From the NCBI GenBank assembly GCA_902789795.1, contig CADAPM010000014.1, forward strand, positions 1-64,000: 64,000 bases of DNA, written 5' to 3'. Source of the stretch: an uncultured Eubacteriales bacterium. Its GTDB lineage: Bacteria; Bacillota; Clostridia; Christensenellales; Aristaeellaceae. Below the pieces are notes generated by a model. That model was not told where the DNA came from. It worked only from the letters and a program-made list of their open reading frames with translations, and made no database searches. Numbering within the stretch: the stretch's first letter is position 1; each line of letters opens with the position of its first letter. Position numbers and translations under genes: made by a program. Of the stretch, positions 52,511 to 59,955 are shown piece by piece.

Positions 52511-52951
52511 TTGAAAACCTATATGGCAACCGCGCAGGCTGCGAACGCCGGGCGCAAGTGGTATATCGTTGATGCGGATGGAATGGTTCTGGGGCGTCTC
52601 GCCAGCCAGGTCGCCAATGTCCTCCGCGGTAAGAATAAACCGACCTACACCCCGAACATCGATACGGGCGACTACGTGATCATCATCAACTCTGATAAGG
52701 TCCGTATGACCGGCAAAAAGCTGGATCAGAAGATCTACTATCATCACAGCGGTTACGTCGGCGGTCTGAAGGAAACCAAGTACAAGGACCTGCTGAACAA
52801 GAAGTCTGACTTTGCGGTGCGCCGCGCGATCGTCGGCATGCTGCCCAAGGGCCCCCTGGGCCGTCAGATGGCCAAGAAGCTCTACGTCTACAAGGGTGAG
52901 GAATTCAAGCAGACTGCTCAGCAGCCTGAAAAGCTCGAACTCATCAAGTGA
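52511..52951 (+). CDS. rplM: 50S ribosomal protein L13
   Basis: A 146-residue primary 23S rRNA-binding protein of the large subunit. [57 protein letters not shown] and [20 protein letters not shown] match L13 along its whole length. It starts with an unusual TTG at 52511: the AGGAGG eight bases before it and the family N-terminus (MKTYMAKP-like) both fix this, and a longer frame opened farther upstream lacks a ribosome site. rpsI follows after 26 bases, the usual pairing. Confidence 0.97.
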   Translation: MKTYMATAQAANAGRKWYIVDADGMVLGRLASQVANVLRGKNKPTYTPNIDTGDYVIIINSDKVRMTGKKLDQKIYYHHSGYVGGLKETKYKDLLNKKSDFAVRRAIVGMLPKGPLGRQMAKKLYVYKGEEFKQTAQQPEKLELIK

Positions 52952-52977
52952 TCGCTGGATAAAGGAGAAATTGATTT

Positions 52978-53367
52978 ATGGCAACTGCTGATTTCCAGGC
53001 TGTGGGTCGCCGCAAGTCCGCTGTGGCGCGCGTTCGTCTGGTCCCCGGCGAGGGCAAAATCGTCATCAACAAGCGTGATATCGACCAGTACTTTGGTCTT
53101 GAGACCCTGAAAATGACCGTGCGTCAGCCCATGACGCTGTGCAACGTTTCCGGCTTCGATGTGCAGGTGAACGTGAACGGCGGCGGCCTGACCGGCCAGA
53201 GCGGCGCGATCCGTCACGGCATCAGCCGCGCTCTGTGCAAGGCTAACCCCGAACTGCGTGCCGCCCTCAAGAAGGCCGGCTTCCTGACCCGCGATCCGCG
53301 CATGAAAGAGCGCAAGAAGTACGGCCTCAAGGCTGCTCGCCGCGCTCCGCAGTTCAGCAAGCGCTGA
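52978..53367 (+). CDS. rpsI: 30S ribosomal protein S9
   Basis: A 129-residue small-subunit protein whose C-terminal tail reaches the P-site t[23 protein letters not shown] at the start, [18 protein letters not shown] in the middle and the basic end [17 protein letters not shown] are standard, including the final Lys-Arg that contacts tRNA. AAAGGAGAAA lies before the ATG. It is followed 36 bases later by rpmH, which is unusual. Confidence 0.98.
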   Translation: MATADFQAVGRRKSAVARVRLVPGEGKIVINKRDIDQYFGLETLKMTVRQPMTLCNVSGFDVQVNVNGGGLTGQSGAIRHGISRALCKANPELRAALKKAGFLTRDPRMKERKKYGLKAARRAPQFSKR

Positions 53368-53403
53368 TGTTTTCCTAACCTACTACGAATACGAGGTGCT
53401 ATT

Positions 53404-53538
53404 ATGGGTCCTACATATCATCCGAAAAAACGCCAGCGCAGCAAGGTCCATGGCTTCCGCGCTCGCATGTCCACCAAGAACGGCCGCCGCGTGCTTCAGG
53501 CAAGGCGCCGTCGCGGCCGTAAGCAACTGACCGTCTGA
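53404..53538 (+). CDS. rpmH: 50S ribosomal protein L34
   Basis: A 44-residue highly basic protein. [20 protein letters not shown] followed by [18 protein letters not shown] is the L34 signature, with one Gln more than usual in the [11 protein letters not shown] part. It starts GPTYHP instead of the common KRTYQP. GAGGTGCTATT precedes the ATG. In most bacteria rpmH stands beside dnaA and the origin; here it follows rplM-rpsI. rnpA comes after a terminator-like hairpin. Confidence 0.96.
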   Translation: MGPTYHPKKRQRSKVHGFRARMSTKNGRRVLQARRRRGRKQLTV

Positions 53539-53600
53539 CGGATCACGGACGCTCATCGGTTCAGGTGAGCGGTGATCCCAGATCAATTGTTCGTGGCTAA

Positions 53601-53648
53601 GCCCGTCCCGCTTTGTCCATTTTTCATCAAAGAGGGGCGGGCAGTTTT
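53601..53648 (+). terminator. Hairpin between rpmH and rnpA
   Basis: GCCCG/CGGGC (53601-53605 with 53638-53642), CCC/GGG and CTTTG/CAAAG (53611-53615 with 53628-53632) stack with one mismatch, then AGTTTTATT. It is probably a partial terminator that lowers rnpA expression relative to rpmH. A second long dyad without a T run lies at 53540-53578 (GGATCAC...GTGATCC). Confidence 0.65.
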
Positions 53649-53687
53649 ATTCTGATCCGAAAATCGTTTATTTGTACGGAGGTCAGT

Positions 53688-54023
53688 GTGCAAAAACAGC
53701 ATCGGCTCCGGAAAAACAGTCAGTTTCAGTATGTATACCGGAAGGGCAAGAGCGTCGGCGCGAAAGAACTGGCCCTGGTCTACCTGGCCTCCGGACGCCA
53801 GCTGGTCGGCTTTTCGATCGGTAAGAAGGTCGGCAACGCTGTAACGCGCAACCTGGTCAAGCGGCGGCTCAGGGCTGCCTTCCGCGAAGAGATGCCCAAC
53901 CTGAAAAAAGGGCTCTATATCGTGGCCGCCAGAAGCGCCGCTGCGGAAGCGGATTATCAGACGCTCCACCGCTCTATGTGCTACCTGATGCGAAAGCATC
54001 AATTGTATGTGAAAACGCAATGA
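53688..54023 (+). CDS. rnpA: Ribonuclease P protein component
   Basis: A 111-residue basic protein that aids the RNase P RNA in trimming tRNA 5' ends. QKQHRLRKNSQFQYVYRKGK at the start and the RNR-type motif VGNAVTRNLVKRRLRAAFRE (about 45-64) define the family. GTG 53688 is chosen: GGAGG lies five bases before it, and longer in-frame openings run into the terminator hairpin. It overlaps yidD by four bases. Confidence 0.96.
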   Translation: MQKQHRLRKNSQFQYVYRKGKSVGAKELALVYLASGRQLVGFSIGKKVGNAVTRNLVKRRLRAAFREEMPNLKKGLYIVAARSAAAEADYQTLHRSMCYLMRKHQLYVKTQ

Positions 54024-54259
54024 AACGTGCATGCATTTGCGCGATCAGGTTTTATCAGAAAAACCTGAGTCCACTCAAGGCATCCTGCTGCCGCTTTGTG
54101 CCGACCTGCTCTGAGTACGCCGTGCAGGCAATCGACAGGTTCGGGACAGTGCGGGGGATCGCTCTGGCGGCCAAACGGCTGGCCAAGTGCAACCCCATGT
54201 GCAAGGGCGGATATGATCCGGTCCCGGAGGGCCCTGAGGAACTCTTGAAGAAGGGATGA
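54020..54259 (+). CDS. yidD: Membrane protein insertion efficiency factor YidD
   Basis: A 79-residue amphipathic protein. AIRFYQKNLSPLKASCCRFV, PTCSEYAVQAIDRFG and CNPMCKGGYDPVPE are the fixed family blocks, with the conserved Cys residues. It helps YidC and Sec substrates enter the membrane from the inner face. Its ATG overlaps the rnpA stop. yidC begins ten bases after it, giving the standard rnpA-yidD-yidC order. Confidence 0.97.
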   Translation: MKRACICAIRFYQKNLSPLKASCCRFVPTCSEYAVQAIDRFGTVRGIALAAKRLAKCNPMCKGGYDPVPEGPEELLKKG

Positions 54260-54269
54260 TTGACTTAGA

Positions 54270-55304
54270 ATGACTGCATTGCTGAGATCGGTACTTGACT
54301 TTTTGTACCGGCTGCTTGGGAATTACGGCTGGTCCATTGCCGCGTTCACGATCCTGATCCGTGTTGTGCTCCTGCCACTGGACGTCAAAAACCGCAAGGG
54401 TATGATCCAGATGCAGAAGATGCAGCCCAAGATCAATGCCCTGCAAAAGAAATACGGGAACGATCAGCAGAAGCTGCAGCAGAAGCAGGCGGAACTGTTC
54501 AAGAACGAGCATTACAACCCCCTGTCCGGCTGTCTGCCGATGCTGATCCAGCTGCCGATCCTCTGGATCATGTTCGCAGCCATGAGATCCCTGGCCAACG
54601 AGCAGATGGCGCATCAGATCATCCAGTACGTCTGCGGGCAGACGCCCGAGATGTCCGGCTGGCTCTGGGTCAAGAACGTCTGGGCCTCGGACTCCATTTT
54701 TGCCGCGGTGGTGCCGACGCTGGAAAACCTGCGCCAGATCCCGCCCGATGTGTGGTCTTCAGTGCTTAGCAGCCTGCCCCAGGAGACGATGGAGCTGCTG
54801 GCGGCCAACATCCCCAACTATACCGACGGCCTGTTCATCGTGAGCAGCAACGAGCAGGCGCAGGCGCTGGCCCAGGCCCTTTATGCGGCCGCGGCGCTCC
54901 AGCCCGCTTACCAGTCTGCCATGGAGCTGGCGGTGTCCAACCTCAACATCCTGTTTGTGTTTACCGTCAACATCTATAAGGAGTACAACGGCCTGCTGAT
55001 CCTGCCGGCTCTGGCTGCGATCACCCAGGTGTTCATGACCAAGTTCACCTCCCAGCAGAACCCGAACGCGGATATGGCCAATAACAACAACAATAATGCC
55101 CAGACCCAGAGCATGAACAACTTCATGAAGTACTTCTTCCCGATCTTGTCCATCTGGTTCTGCCTCATCTCCAGTGCGTCCTTCGCGATCTACTGGGTGA
55201 CGTCCAACATCGTGGCCGGCATCTCCAACTATGCGATCTCCAAGTATTTCGAAAACAAAACTGACGATACGAACGCTGGAAGCCAAGGAGTTCTGAAAGC
55301 ATGA
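54270..55304 (+). CDS. yidC: Membrane protein insertase YidC/Oxa1
   Basis: A 344-residue insertase. The first conserved helix has NYGWSIAAFTILIRVVLLPL with the groove Arg, followed by the cytoplasmic hairpin KMQPKINALQKKYGND. Next come LSGCLPMLIQLPILWIMFAA, a long outside loop of about 110 residues (about 120-230), and the last helices from NGLLILPALAAITQVFMTKF on. An Asn-rich stretch (DMANNNNNNAQTQ) lies in the last cytoplasmic loop. There is no lipoprotein signal, unlike SpoIIIJ of Bacillus. The jag gene overlaps its stop by four bases. Confidence 0.96.
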   Translation: MTALLRSVLDFLYRLLGNYGWSIAAFTILIRVVLLPLDVKNRKGMIQMQKMQPKINALQKKYGNDQQKLQQKQAELFKNEHYNPLSGCLPMLIQLPILWIMFAAMRSLANEQMAHQIIQYVCGQTPEMSGWLWVKNVWASDSIFAAVVPTLENLRQIPPDVWSSVLSSLPQETMELLAANIPNYTDGLFIVSSNEQAQALAQALYAAAALQPAYQSAMELAVSNLNILFVFTVNIYKEYNGLLILPALAAITQVFMTKFTSQQNPNADMANNNNNNAQTQSMNNFMKYFFPILSIWFCLISSASFAIYWVTSNIVAGISNYAISKYFENKTDDTNAGSQGVLKA

Positions 55305-56278
55305 AAAGCATTGAAATGACCGCTAAGACGACAGAAGAAGCCATCAGCGCGGGTCTGGAGCAGCTGGGTGTCAGTCTGAGCGATGTTAAAGTCGATATCG
55401 TAGAGGAAGGCAGCAAGGGCCTGTTCGGCCTGTTCGGCAGCCGTCCCGCCAAAGTGCGCCTGACCGTGACTGAAGAAGATACGGCGGACGAGGTGCACGA
55501 GATCTTTGCCAACTCCCTGACCGGGCAGAACGCCAAGACGGCGGAAAAGGCTGCTCCGGCCAAGGCGGAAGCCCAGCCCGCGAAAAAGCCCGCCGCAAAA
55601 AAGCCTGCCGCTCCCAAGCAGAAAGAAGTGAAGGCGGAAGACAAGCAGCCGGAAGCCGAAAAGAAGCCGGCGGAGAAAAAGCCTGCCGAAAAGAAGGCTG
55701 ATGAGCCCAAGGCTGAAAAGCCCGCGAAGAAGGAGCCCCGGAAGGCCGAGCCGAAGCCTGCGCAGGAAGTGACGCCCGCCAAGATCCTTGATCCCGCGAC
55801 CCTGGCCGGCAAGGCGCAGGATTTCCTGGGCAATGTGACCCGCCTCATGGGCGTGGAGACCCAGGTGCATATGTCCACCGACGAAGAGGGCTTCCTGCAC
55901 GCTGATCTGCAGGGCGATACCTCGGGCATCCTGATCGGACGCCGCGGCGAGACCCTGGATGCGCTGCAGCACCTGACGAGCCTGTACATCAACAAGGGCA
56001 AGAGCGATTACACCCGCATCACCCTGGACACGGAAAACTACCGCGCCCGCCGGGAAGACACCCTCGTTCGCCTGGCGAACCGTTACGCGAACCGTGCCGT
56101 GAAGACCGGCCGCCGCGTGTCCGTGGAGCCCATGAACCCCTATGAGCGCCGCATCATGCACAGCGCCCTGCAGGAGAACGCGCTGGTGGATACCCACTCC
56201 GAAGGCGAAGAGCCCAACCGGCACATCGTCATCACCCCCCGCAAGCAGCAGAACAACGCCGCAGAGCAGGCGGAGTGA
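55301..56278 (+). CDS. jag: RNA-binding protein Jag/KhpB (SpoIIIJ-associated)
   Basis: A 325-residue protein in three parts: a Jag-N domain (about 1-50; KTTEEAISAGLEQLGVS, EEGSKGLFGLFGSRPAKV), a Lys/Ala/Pro/Glu-rich linker of about 100 residues (about 75-170), and KH-II plus R3H domains (about 180-320). The KH-like loop is GILIGRRGETLDALQHLTS and the R3H block is MNPYERRIMHSALQ. KhpB proteins bind many RNAs and affect division and cell-wall synthesis. The linker is long for the family (B. subtilis Jag is about 208 residues). It overlaps yidC. Confidence 0.95.
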   Translation: MKSIEMTAKTTEEAISAGLEQLGVSLSDVKVDIVEEGSKGLFGLFGSRPAKVRLTVTEEDTADEVHEIFANSLTGQNAKTAEKAAPAKAEAQPAKKPAAKKPAAPKQKEVKAEDKQPEAEKKPAEKKPAEKKADEPKAEKPAKKEPRKAEPKPAQEVTPAKILDPATLAGKAQDFLGNVTRLMGVETQVHMSTDEEGFLHADLQGDTSGILIGRRGETLDALQHLTSLYINKGKSDYTRITLDTENYRARREDTLVRLANRYANRAVKTGRRVSVEPMNPYERRIMHSALQENALVDTHSEGEEPNRHIVITPRKQQNNAAEQAE

Positions 56279-56282
56279 AGCC

Positions 56283-56699
56283 ATGCAGGCGCGGCAGAAT
56301 CAGGCAAACAGAATAACATTGATCATCCTGGCGGCAGTCGTTCTCGCAGTGGGCGCTGCCGCCCTTTTTCTAAACCAGGAGAATGCGCCCGTCGCCGCCA
56401 GCCGGGAGGTGCGCGTGTACCTGGACGGCGTTTTATATGCGACCGGACATCTGGGACAGAAGGAGGATATCGTCGTTCATAACGCGGACGGAGAAGAAAA
56501 CGTGATCTCCTTCACCGAGAACGGCGTCTATATGAAAAGCGCCACCTGTCACAACCAGCTCTGCGTGAATCAGGGGCTGCTGACGGATGAAAACTTCCGC
56601 ACCCGTTTTTACAGGAACGAGATCATCTGCCTGCCCAACCGCGTCACCGTGGAGATGGTATTGACCGACGATGAAGCGGCGGATATCCCGGACGTGTGA
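56283..56699 (+). CDS. NusG domain II-containing membrane protein
   Basis: A 138-residue protein with one N-terminal membrane helix (about 12-32) and a beta-barrel-like NusG-II domain outside (about 42-130). TCHNQLCVNQGLL is the family's Cys-containing motif, followed by NEIICLPNRVTVEM. Such small proteins are common in Clostridia, often next to heptaprenyl-diphosphate synthase or FMN-binding genes; their role is unknown. It starts four bases after the jag stop with a weak ribosome site, and so is probably coupled to jag. Confidence 0.87.
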   Translation: MQARQNQANRITLIILAAVVLAVGAAALFLNQENAPVAASREVRVYLDGVLYATGHLGQKEDIVVHNADGEENVISFTENGVYMKSATCHNQLCVNQGLLTDENFRTRFYRNEIICLPNRVTVEMVLTDDEAADIPDV

Positions 56700-56744
56700 T
56701 CCTAAACAGATTTGTTCTGACCATCGGAACCATGGGAGGCAAGT

Positions 56745-57926
56745 ATGGAGTTTTATCCCTGGATGCTCGCCAGGATGCCGGAACTGACCGGCATCCGGCG
56801 CGACCTGCATCGCCATCCGGAGCTTTCAAACCGGGAGTACCAGACGGCGGAATACATTGAACAGCACCTCGATCAGTGGGGGATCCCGCACGAGCGCGTG
56901 GGGCAGACCGGCGTGTACGCGGAGATCCGGGGCGCGCGGGGAGAGGGCCGCACCGTGGCGCTGCGGGCGGACATCGATGCCCTGCCGATCCAGGAGGAAA
57001 ACGATGTGCCGTACCGCTCTGAATGTCCAGGGGTCATGCACGCCTGCGGGCACGATATGCATACGGCCTCCCTTTTAGCCGCAGCGCAGGCGCTGCAGGC
57101 GCATCGGGAGGACTTCGCAGGCACCGTGCGGGTGATCTTCCAGCCGGCGGAGGAAGTGGGCGGCGGCGTCCGCGCCTTCGTGGAGGCGGGCAAGATGAAG
57201 GGCGTGGACCGGGTGTTCGGCATCCACTCCGCGCCGGATCTGAAGCTGGGCACCGTTGGGGTCAAGACCGGCTCCAACAATGCCTCGGTGGATTGCTTCA
57301 AGGTGAAGATCCACGGGAAGGCCTCCCACGTATCCACGCCGCAGATGGGCGCGGATGCGCTGTACGCGGCGGCCCAGACCATCGTGGCCCTGCAGGCGCT
57401 GGTGACACGCAGGACTTCTCCGGTGGATGCCGTGCTGATCGGGGTCGGGAAACTGAACGCCGGCATGGCCTATAATATCGTGGCGGAGGAAGCCAGCTTT
57501 GAGGGCACTACCCGGCTCTTCACGCAGGAACTCCGACAGCAGGTGAACGGCTGGGTCACCGAAACGGTGAAAAGCATCGCGGCCATGTACGGCACGGAGG
57601 CAGAGATCGAATGGGAGGACTACGGCTCGCCGCTGGTGAATCCCGAGGAGATCTGCCGAGAAGTCAGGCCGGTGGTAGAAGCCATGCTGGGAGCAGACGC
57701 TGTGATCACGGACCGCGCCCTGTCCTGCTGCGGGGATAATTTTGCGGACTTCCAGCTGGAAGCCCCGGGCGTATACGCCTATGTGGGCGTCTGCTCCCCG
57801 GATACCCCCGGCTCCGAAGGCCCGCTGCACAACAGCCATTATACCGTGGATGAACGTGCCTTGCCCATCGGCGCTGCCCTGTACGCACAGATGGCCTGGG
57901 AGTGGCTGACGGATAAGAAAAACTGA
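56745..57926 (+). CDS. M20 family amidohydrolase (M20D type)
   Basis: A 393-residue dinuclear zinc hydrolase of the hippurate/N-acetyl-diaminopimelate/IAA-amino-acid type. HACGHDMHTA carries the Cys and His ligands, VIFQPAEEVGGGVRAFVEAG the catalytic Glu pair, and FGIHSAPDLKLGTVGVKTG a His ligand. GKASHVSTPQMGADA begins the dimerisation domain (about 185-295), and LHNSHYTVDERALPIGAAL ends the active site. It deacylates amino acids or dipeptides. Context does not show the substrate, though a DapL-type lysine route is possible. GGGAGGCAAGT lies before the ATG. A bidirectional terminator follows. Confidence 0.93.
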   Translation: MEFYPWMLARMPELTGIRRDLHRHPELSNREYQTAEYIEQHLDQWGIPHERVGQTGVYAEIRGARGEGRTVALRADIDALPIQEENDVPYRSECPGVMHACGHDMHTASLLAAAQALQAHREDFAGTVRVIFQPAEEVGGGVRAFVEAGKMKGVDRVFGIHSAPDLKLGTVGVKTGSNNASVDCFKVKIHGKASHVSTPQMGADALYAAAQTIVALQALVTRRTSPVDAVLIGVGKLNAGMAYNIVAEEASFEGTTRLFTQELRQQVNGWVTETVKSIAAMYGTEAEIEWEDYGSPLVNPEEICREVRPVVEAMLGADAVITDRALSCCGDNFADFQLEAPGVYAYVGVCSPDTPGSEGPLHNSHYTVDERALPIGAALYAQMAWEWLTDKKN

Positions 57927-57970
57927 TAAGAGCCTGCAGGTTGCCGTCAAAGGCATCCGGACTTCACATT

Positions 57971-58006
57971 ACAAAAGCCTCCGGCGATCATGCCGAAGGC
58001 TTTTTT
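57971..58006. terminator. Bidirectional terminator
   Basis: AAAAGCCT-CGGC (57973-57985) pairs with GCCG-AGGCTTTT (57992-58004), with one mismatch and flanking A and T runs. It separates the M20 gene from the convergent anti-sigma-like gene. Confidence 0.85.
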
Positions 58007-58033
58007 CCTTTGCGATGACGGCTGCCATGGCGG

Positions 58034-59326
58034 TCAGTCATCGTCTTCGATTGTGGGCAGTGGTAAAGTAAAGGTGAAATCGAAGGGGACCTCCGCGGTG
58101 GCCATCGTGACGCGCATAGTCTCCGATGGATCGTAGCTGCTTTCATCAGACAATTCTGGAACAGTGAGCCAGAAATCGCTGGCATATTGGATCCGAAGCA
58201 AACCGCCGGTAATGTGCACCGAATACCGGTCGTTGTAATATCGGACATGACATTCCGGCTTCAGGACTGTTTCAAATGCTGTCGGTGCTTTGGGGAATTC
58301 CCGTATATCCCTGATTGACAGCCAATCGTCCTGCCATTCCACGGGACCGTCTGAATAGGTGAATGAGCTGGAAGCTTCAAAACGGTCCGACTGAAAGTCT
58401 GCCTCGATGAAAGCGCCTGCATCTTTCGTATAGGTGAAATCTCTCTGTGTGCCATCGGCATATGAGTGGTGAAGGACGCCTGCAAAATCCTCTCCGAAGT
58501 CTACGATGAAGCACAGATCCGGCGGAACAGTGATAGTAAAGGTGAAATCAAAGGGAAGTTCCTGCGTGGCATAATGCGCATCGACACGGTATGCCGGATC
58601 GGAATCATAGCAAGGAGCCCCATTCTCACCGATGGCGGCGGCCTGGGCGGATTGCCAGATCTCATCCGCATAGGTCACTTTGAAGCGTCCGCCGTAAACA
58701 TGCGCAGTATACTGGTCCTCTGCGCGACTGATCTCCATGGAGGGCTTTTCCAGCGTCGTGAAGCTGGCATCCGCATCGGACGTATGACTGCCCAGGATCA
58801 GCCAGTCATCCTCCATTTCAACAGGATAGAACGCACCGTCCAGCGGGATGGACTGGAATGCCGGGGATTGCTGCAGAATATCATAGCGAAGGAGCGCGCG
58901 CAGGTTCAGTGCGTTCTCCATGCGGTCGACATACTCGCCGTTTTCGCCATCCGGATAATGAATGATCTGGGACCCTCCGAAGCAGATCGCAGTGCCGTCT
59001 CCGAAGGCGTCCTGGCCCGGCAGGATGATGCTTGGGCTTGGTGACGGGCTTTCTACGGGAGAAAAGGTGTATTGCTCCTGTTTGCCTTTATCGCTGATGA
59101 TAATGTCCGTATGGTCAATGGTGATGAAGGTGAGAATAAAGACCCCCAGGAGTACGGCGACGGCGGCTGCAGCGCGCCTGCGGTGCTCTGTTTTTATACT
59201 CTCCTGCCGTCCGTCATTCATGATCTTCTGTGCCAGCCAAGGATCCTCCTGCAGGCCGGAGAGCCGCCTGCCGACAGCTGCCTGAAAACGTTCGACCATT
59301 GCGGGGTCAGGAATGTAATTGTTCAT
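58034..59326 (-). CDS. Membrane partner of the ECF sigma factor (putative anti-sigma), internally duplicated
   Basis: A 430-residue bitopic protein: a cytoplasmic N-terminus (about 1-48), one membrane helix (about 51-71), a Ser-Pro linker (VESPSPSPSIILPG) and an outer part of about 325 residues. The outer part is duplicated. MEDDWLILGSHTSDADASFT and WQDDWLSIRDIREFPKAPTA correspond, then QYTAHVYGGRFKVTYADEIW and RYSVHITGGLLRIQYASDFW, then ELPFDFTFTITVP and EVPFDFTFTLPLP. It overlaps the sigma gene by four bases, the usual place for an anti-sigma factor. No zinc anti-sigma motif (HxxxCxxC) is present, so the fold of the inner part is uncertain. Confidence 0.8.
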   Translation of the reverse strand: MNNYIPDPAMVERFQAAVGRRLSGLQEDPWLAQKIMNDGRQESIKTEHRRRAAAAVAVLLGVFILTFITIDHTDIIISDKGKQEQYTFSPVESPSPSPSIILPGQDAFGDGTAICFGGSQIIHYPDGENGEYVDRMENALNLRALLRYDILQQSPAFQSIPLDGAFYPVEMEDDWLILGSHTSDADASFTTLEKPSMEISRAEDQYTAHVYGGRFKVTYADEIWQSAQAAAIGENGAPCYDSDPAYRVDAHYATQELPFDFTFTITVPPDLCFIVDFGEDFAGVLHHSYADGTQRDFTYTKDAGAFIEADFQSDRFEASSSFTYSDGPVEWQDDWLSIRDIREFPKAPTAFETVLKPECHVRYYNDRYSVHITGGLLRIQYASDFWLTVPELSDESSYDPSETMRVTMATAEVPFDFTFTLPLPTIEDDD

Positions 59327-59853
59327 TGACTGTCACTTCCTTCCAAAGTTGATCTGAGCTGCTTTCTTGCCTGATCGAGTCTGCCGGATACGGAGGATTG
59401 ACTGATGCCGAGGATCTGCGCGATCTCATTCACGGTCATGTTTTGGTAATAGTAGAGCAGGATCACTTCGCACTGCTTTTTCCGAAGGGCCATGACCTGC
59501 AGGATCAATTCCTCATCCCGGGCGGTAAAGGGGGCGATGGCTTCGGGCAGGTCTTCCGGAGTGATCCGCCGGTCTACATGGCGGAACCAGGCGGTTTTTC
59601 GCAGGTCACGGCATACGTTGATGGCGATCCTCGTCAGCCAGGTTTTTGCGCTGCTGGCGCCCCTGAAACGGTCCCAGTGCCGGTAAGCGCGGAAAAACGT
59701 CTCCTGCACAGCGTCCCTGGCCTGTTCTTCGTCATGAAGATACATATAGCAAAGCCTGAGTATCTGGCCCTGATGCTGATATACCAGCTGCTCAAACAGG
59801 GCTTCCCGATCCACAGCTTTGTCCTCATCCTTTTGTTGGTTCAAGCCAGTCAT
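59323..59853 (-). CDS. ECF RNA polymerase sigma factor
   Basis: A 176-residue sigma-70 family factor with only regions 2 and 4. Region 2 (about 20-90) has YMYLHDEEQARDAVQETFFR and AYRHWDRFRGASSAKTWLTR for -10 recognition and core binding. Region 4 (about 112-165) has MALRKKQCEVILLYYYQNMT and the helix-turn-helix VNEIAQILGISQSSVSGRLD. The ATG at 59853 has GAGGA seven bases upstream; a TTG nine bases later, with AAGGAG upstream, is an alternative. It is co-expressed with its likely anti-sigma factor. Target genes cannot be told from this window. Confidence 0.93.
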   Translation of the reverse strand: MTGLNQQKDEDKAVDREALFEQLVYQHQGQILRLCYMYLHDEEQARDAVQETFFRAYRHWDRFRGASSAKTWLTRIAINVCRDLRKTAWFRHVDRRITPEDLPEAIAPFTARDEELILQVMALRKKQCEVILLYYYQNMTVNEIAQILGISQSSVSGRLDQARKQLRSTLEGSDSQ

Positions 59854-59916
59854 CTCCTTTCCTCATATGATTAGACGACCCGGACTATAAAAATATCGGG
59901 TAAAATTTCGGTATAA

Positions 59917-59946
59917 GAAAAAACTGCCGCAGTTTCCTGCAGCAGT
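59917..59946 (-). terminator. Terminator of addB
   Basis: ACTGC-GCAG (59923-59932) pairs with CTGC-GCAGT (59937-59946) around TTTC, one mismatch. On the minus strand it runs into TTTTTTC, just after the addB stop codon. Confidence 0.85.
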
Positions 59947-59955
59947 AGTAAAGGT

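Noticed and set aside
53368..53403. Replication origin next to rpmH
   Set aside because: No dnaA gene, DnaA-box cluster or AT-rich unwinding region is visible; the gap is only 36 bases after rpsI.
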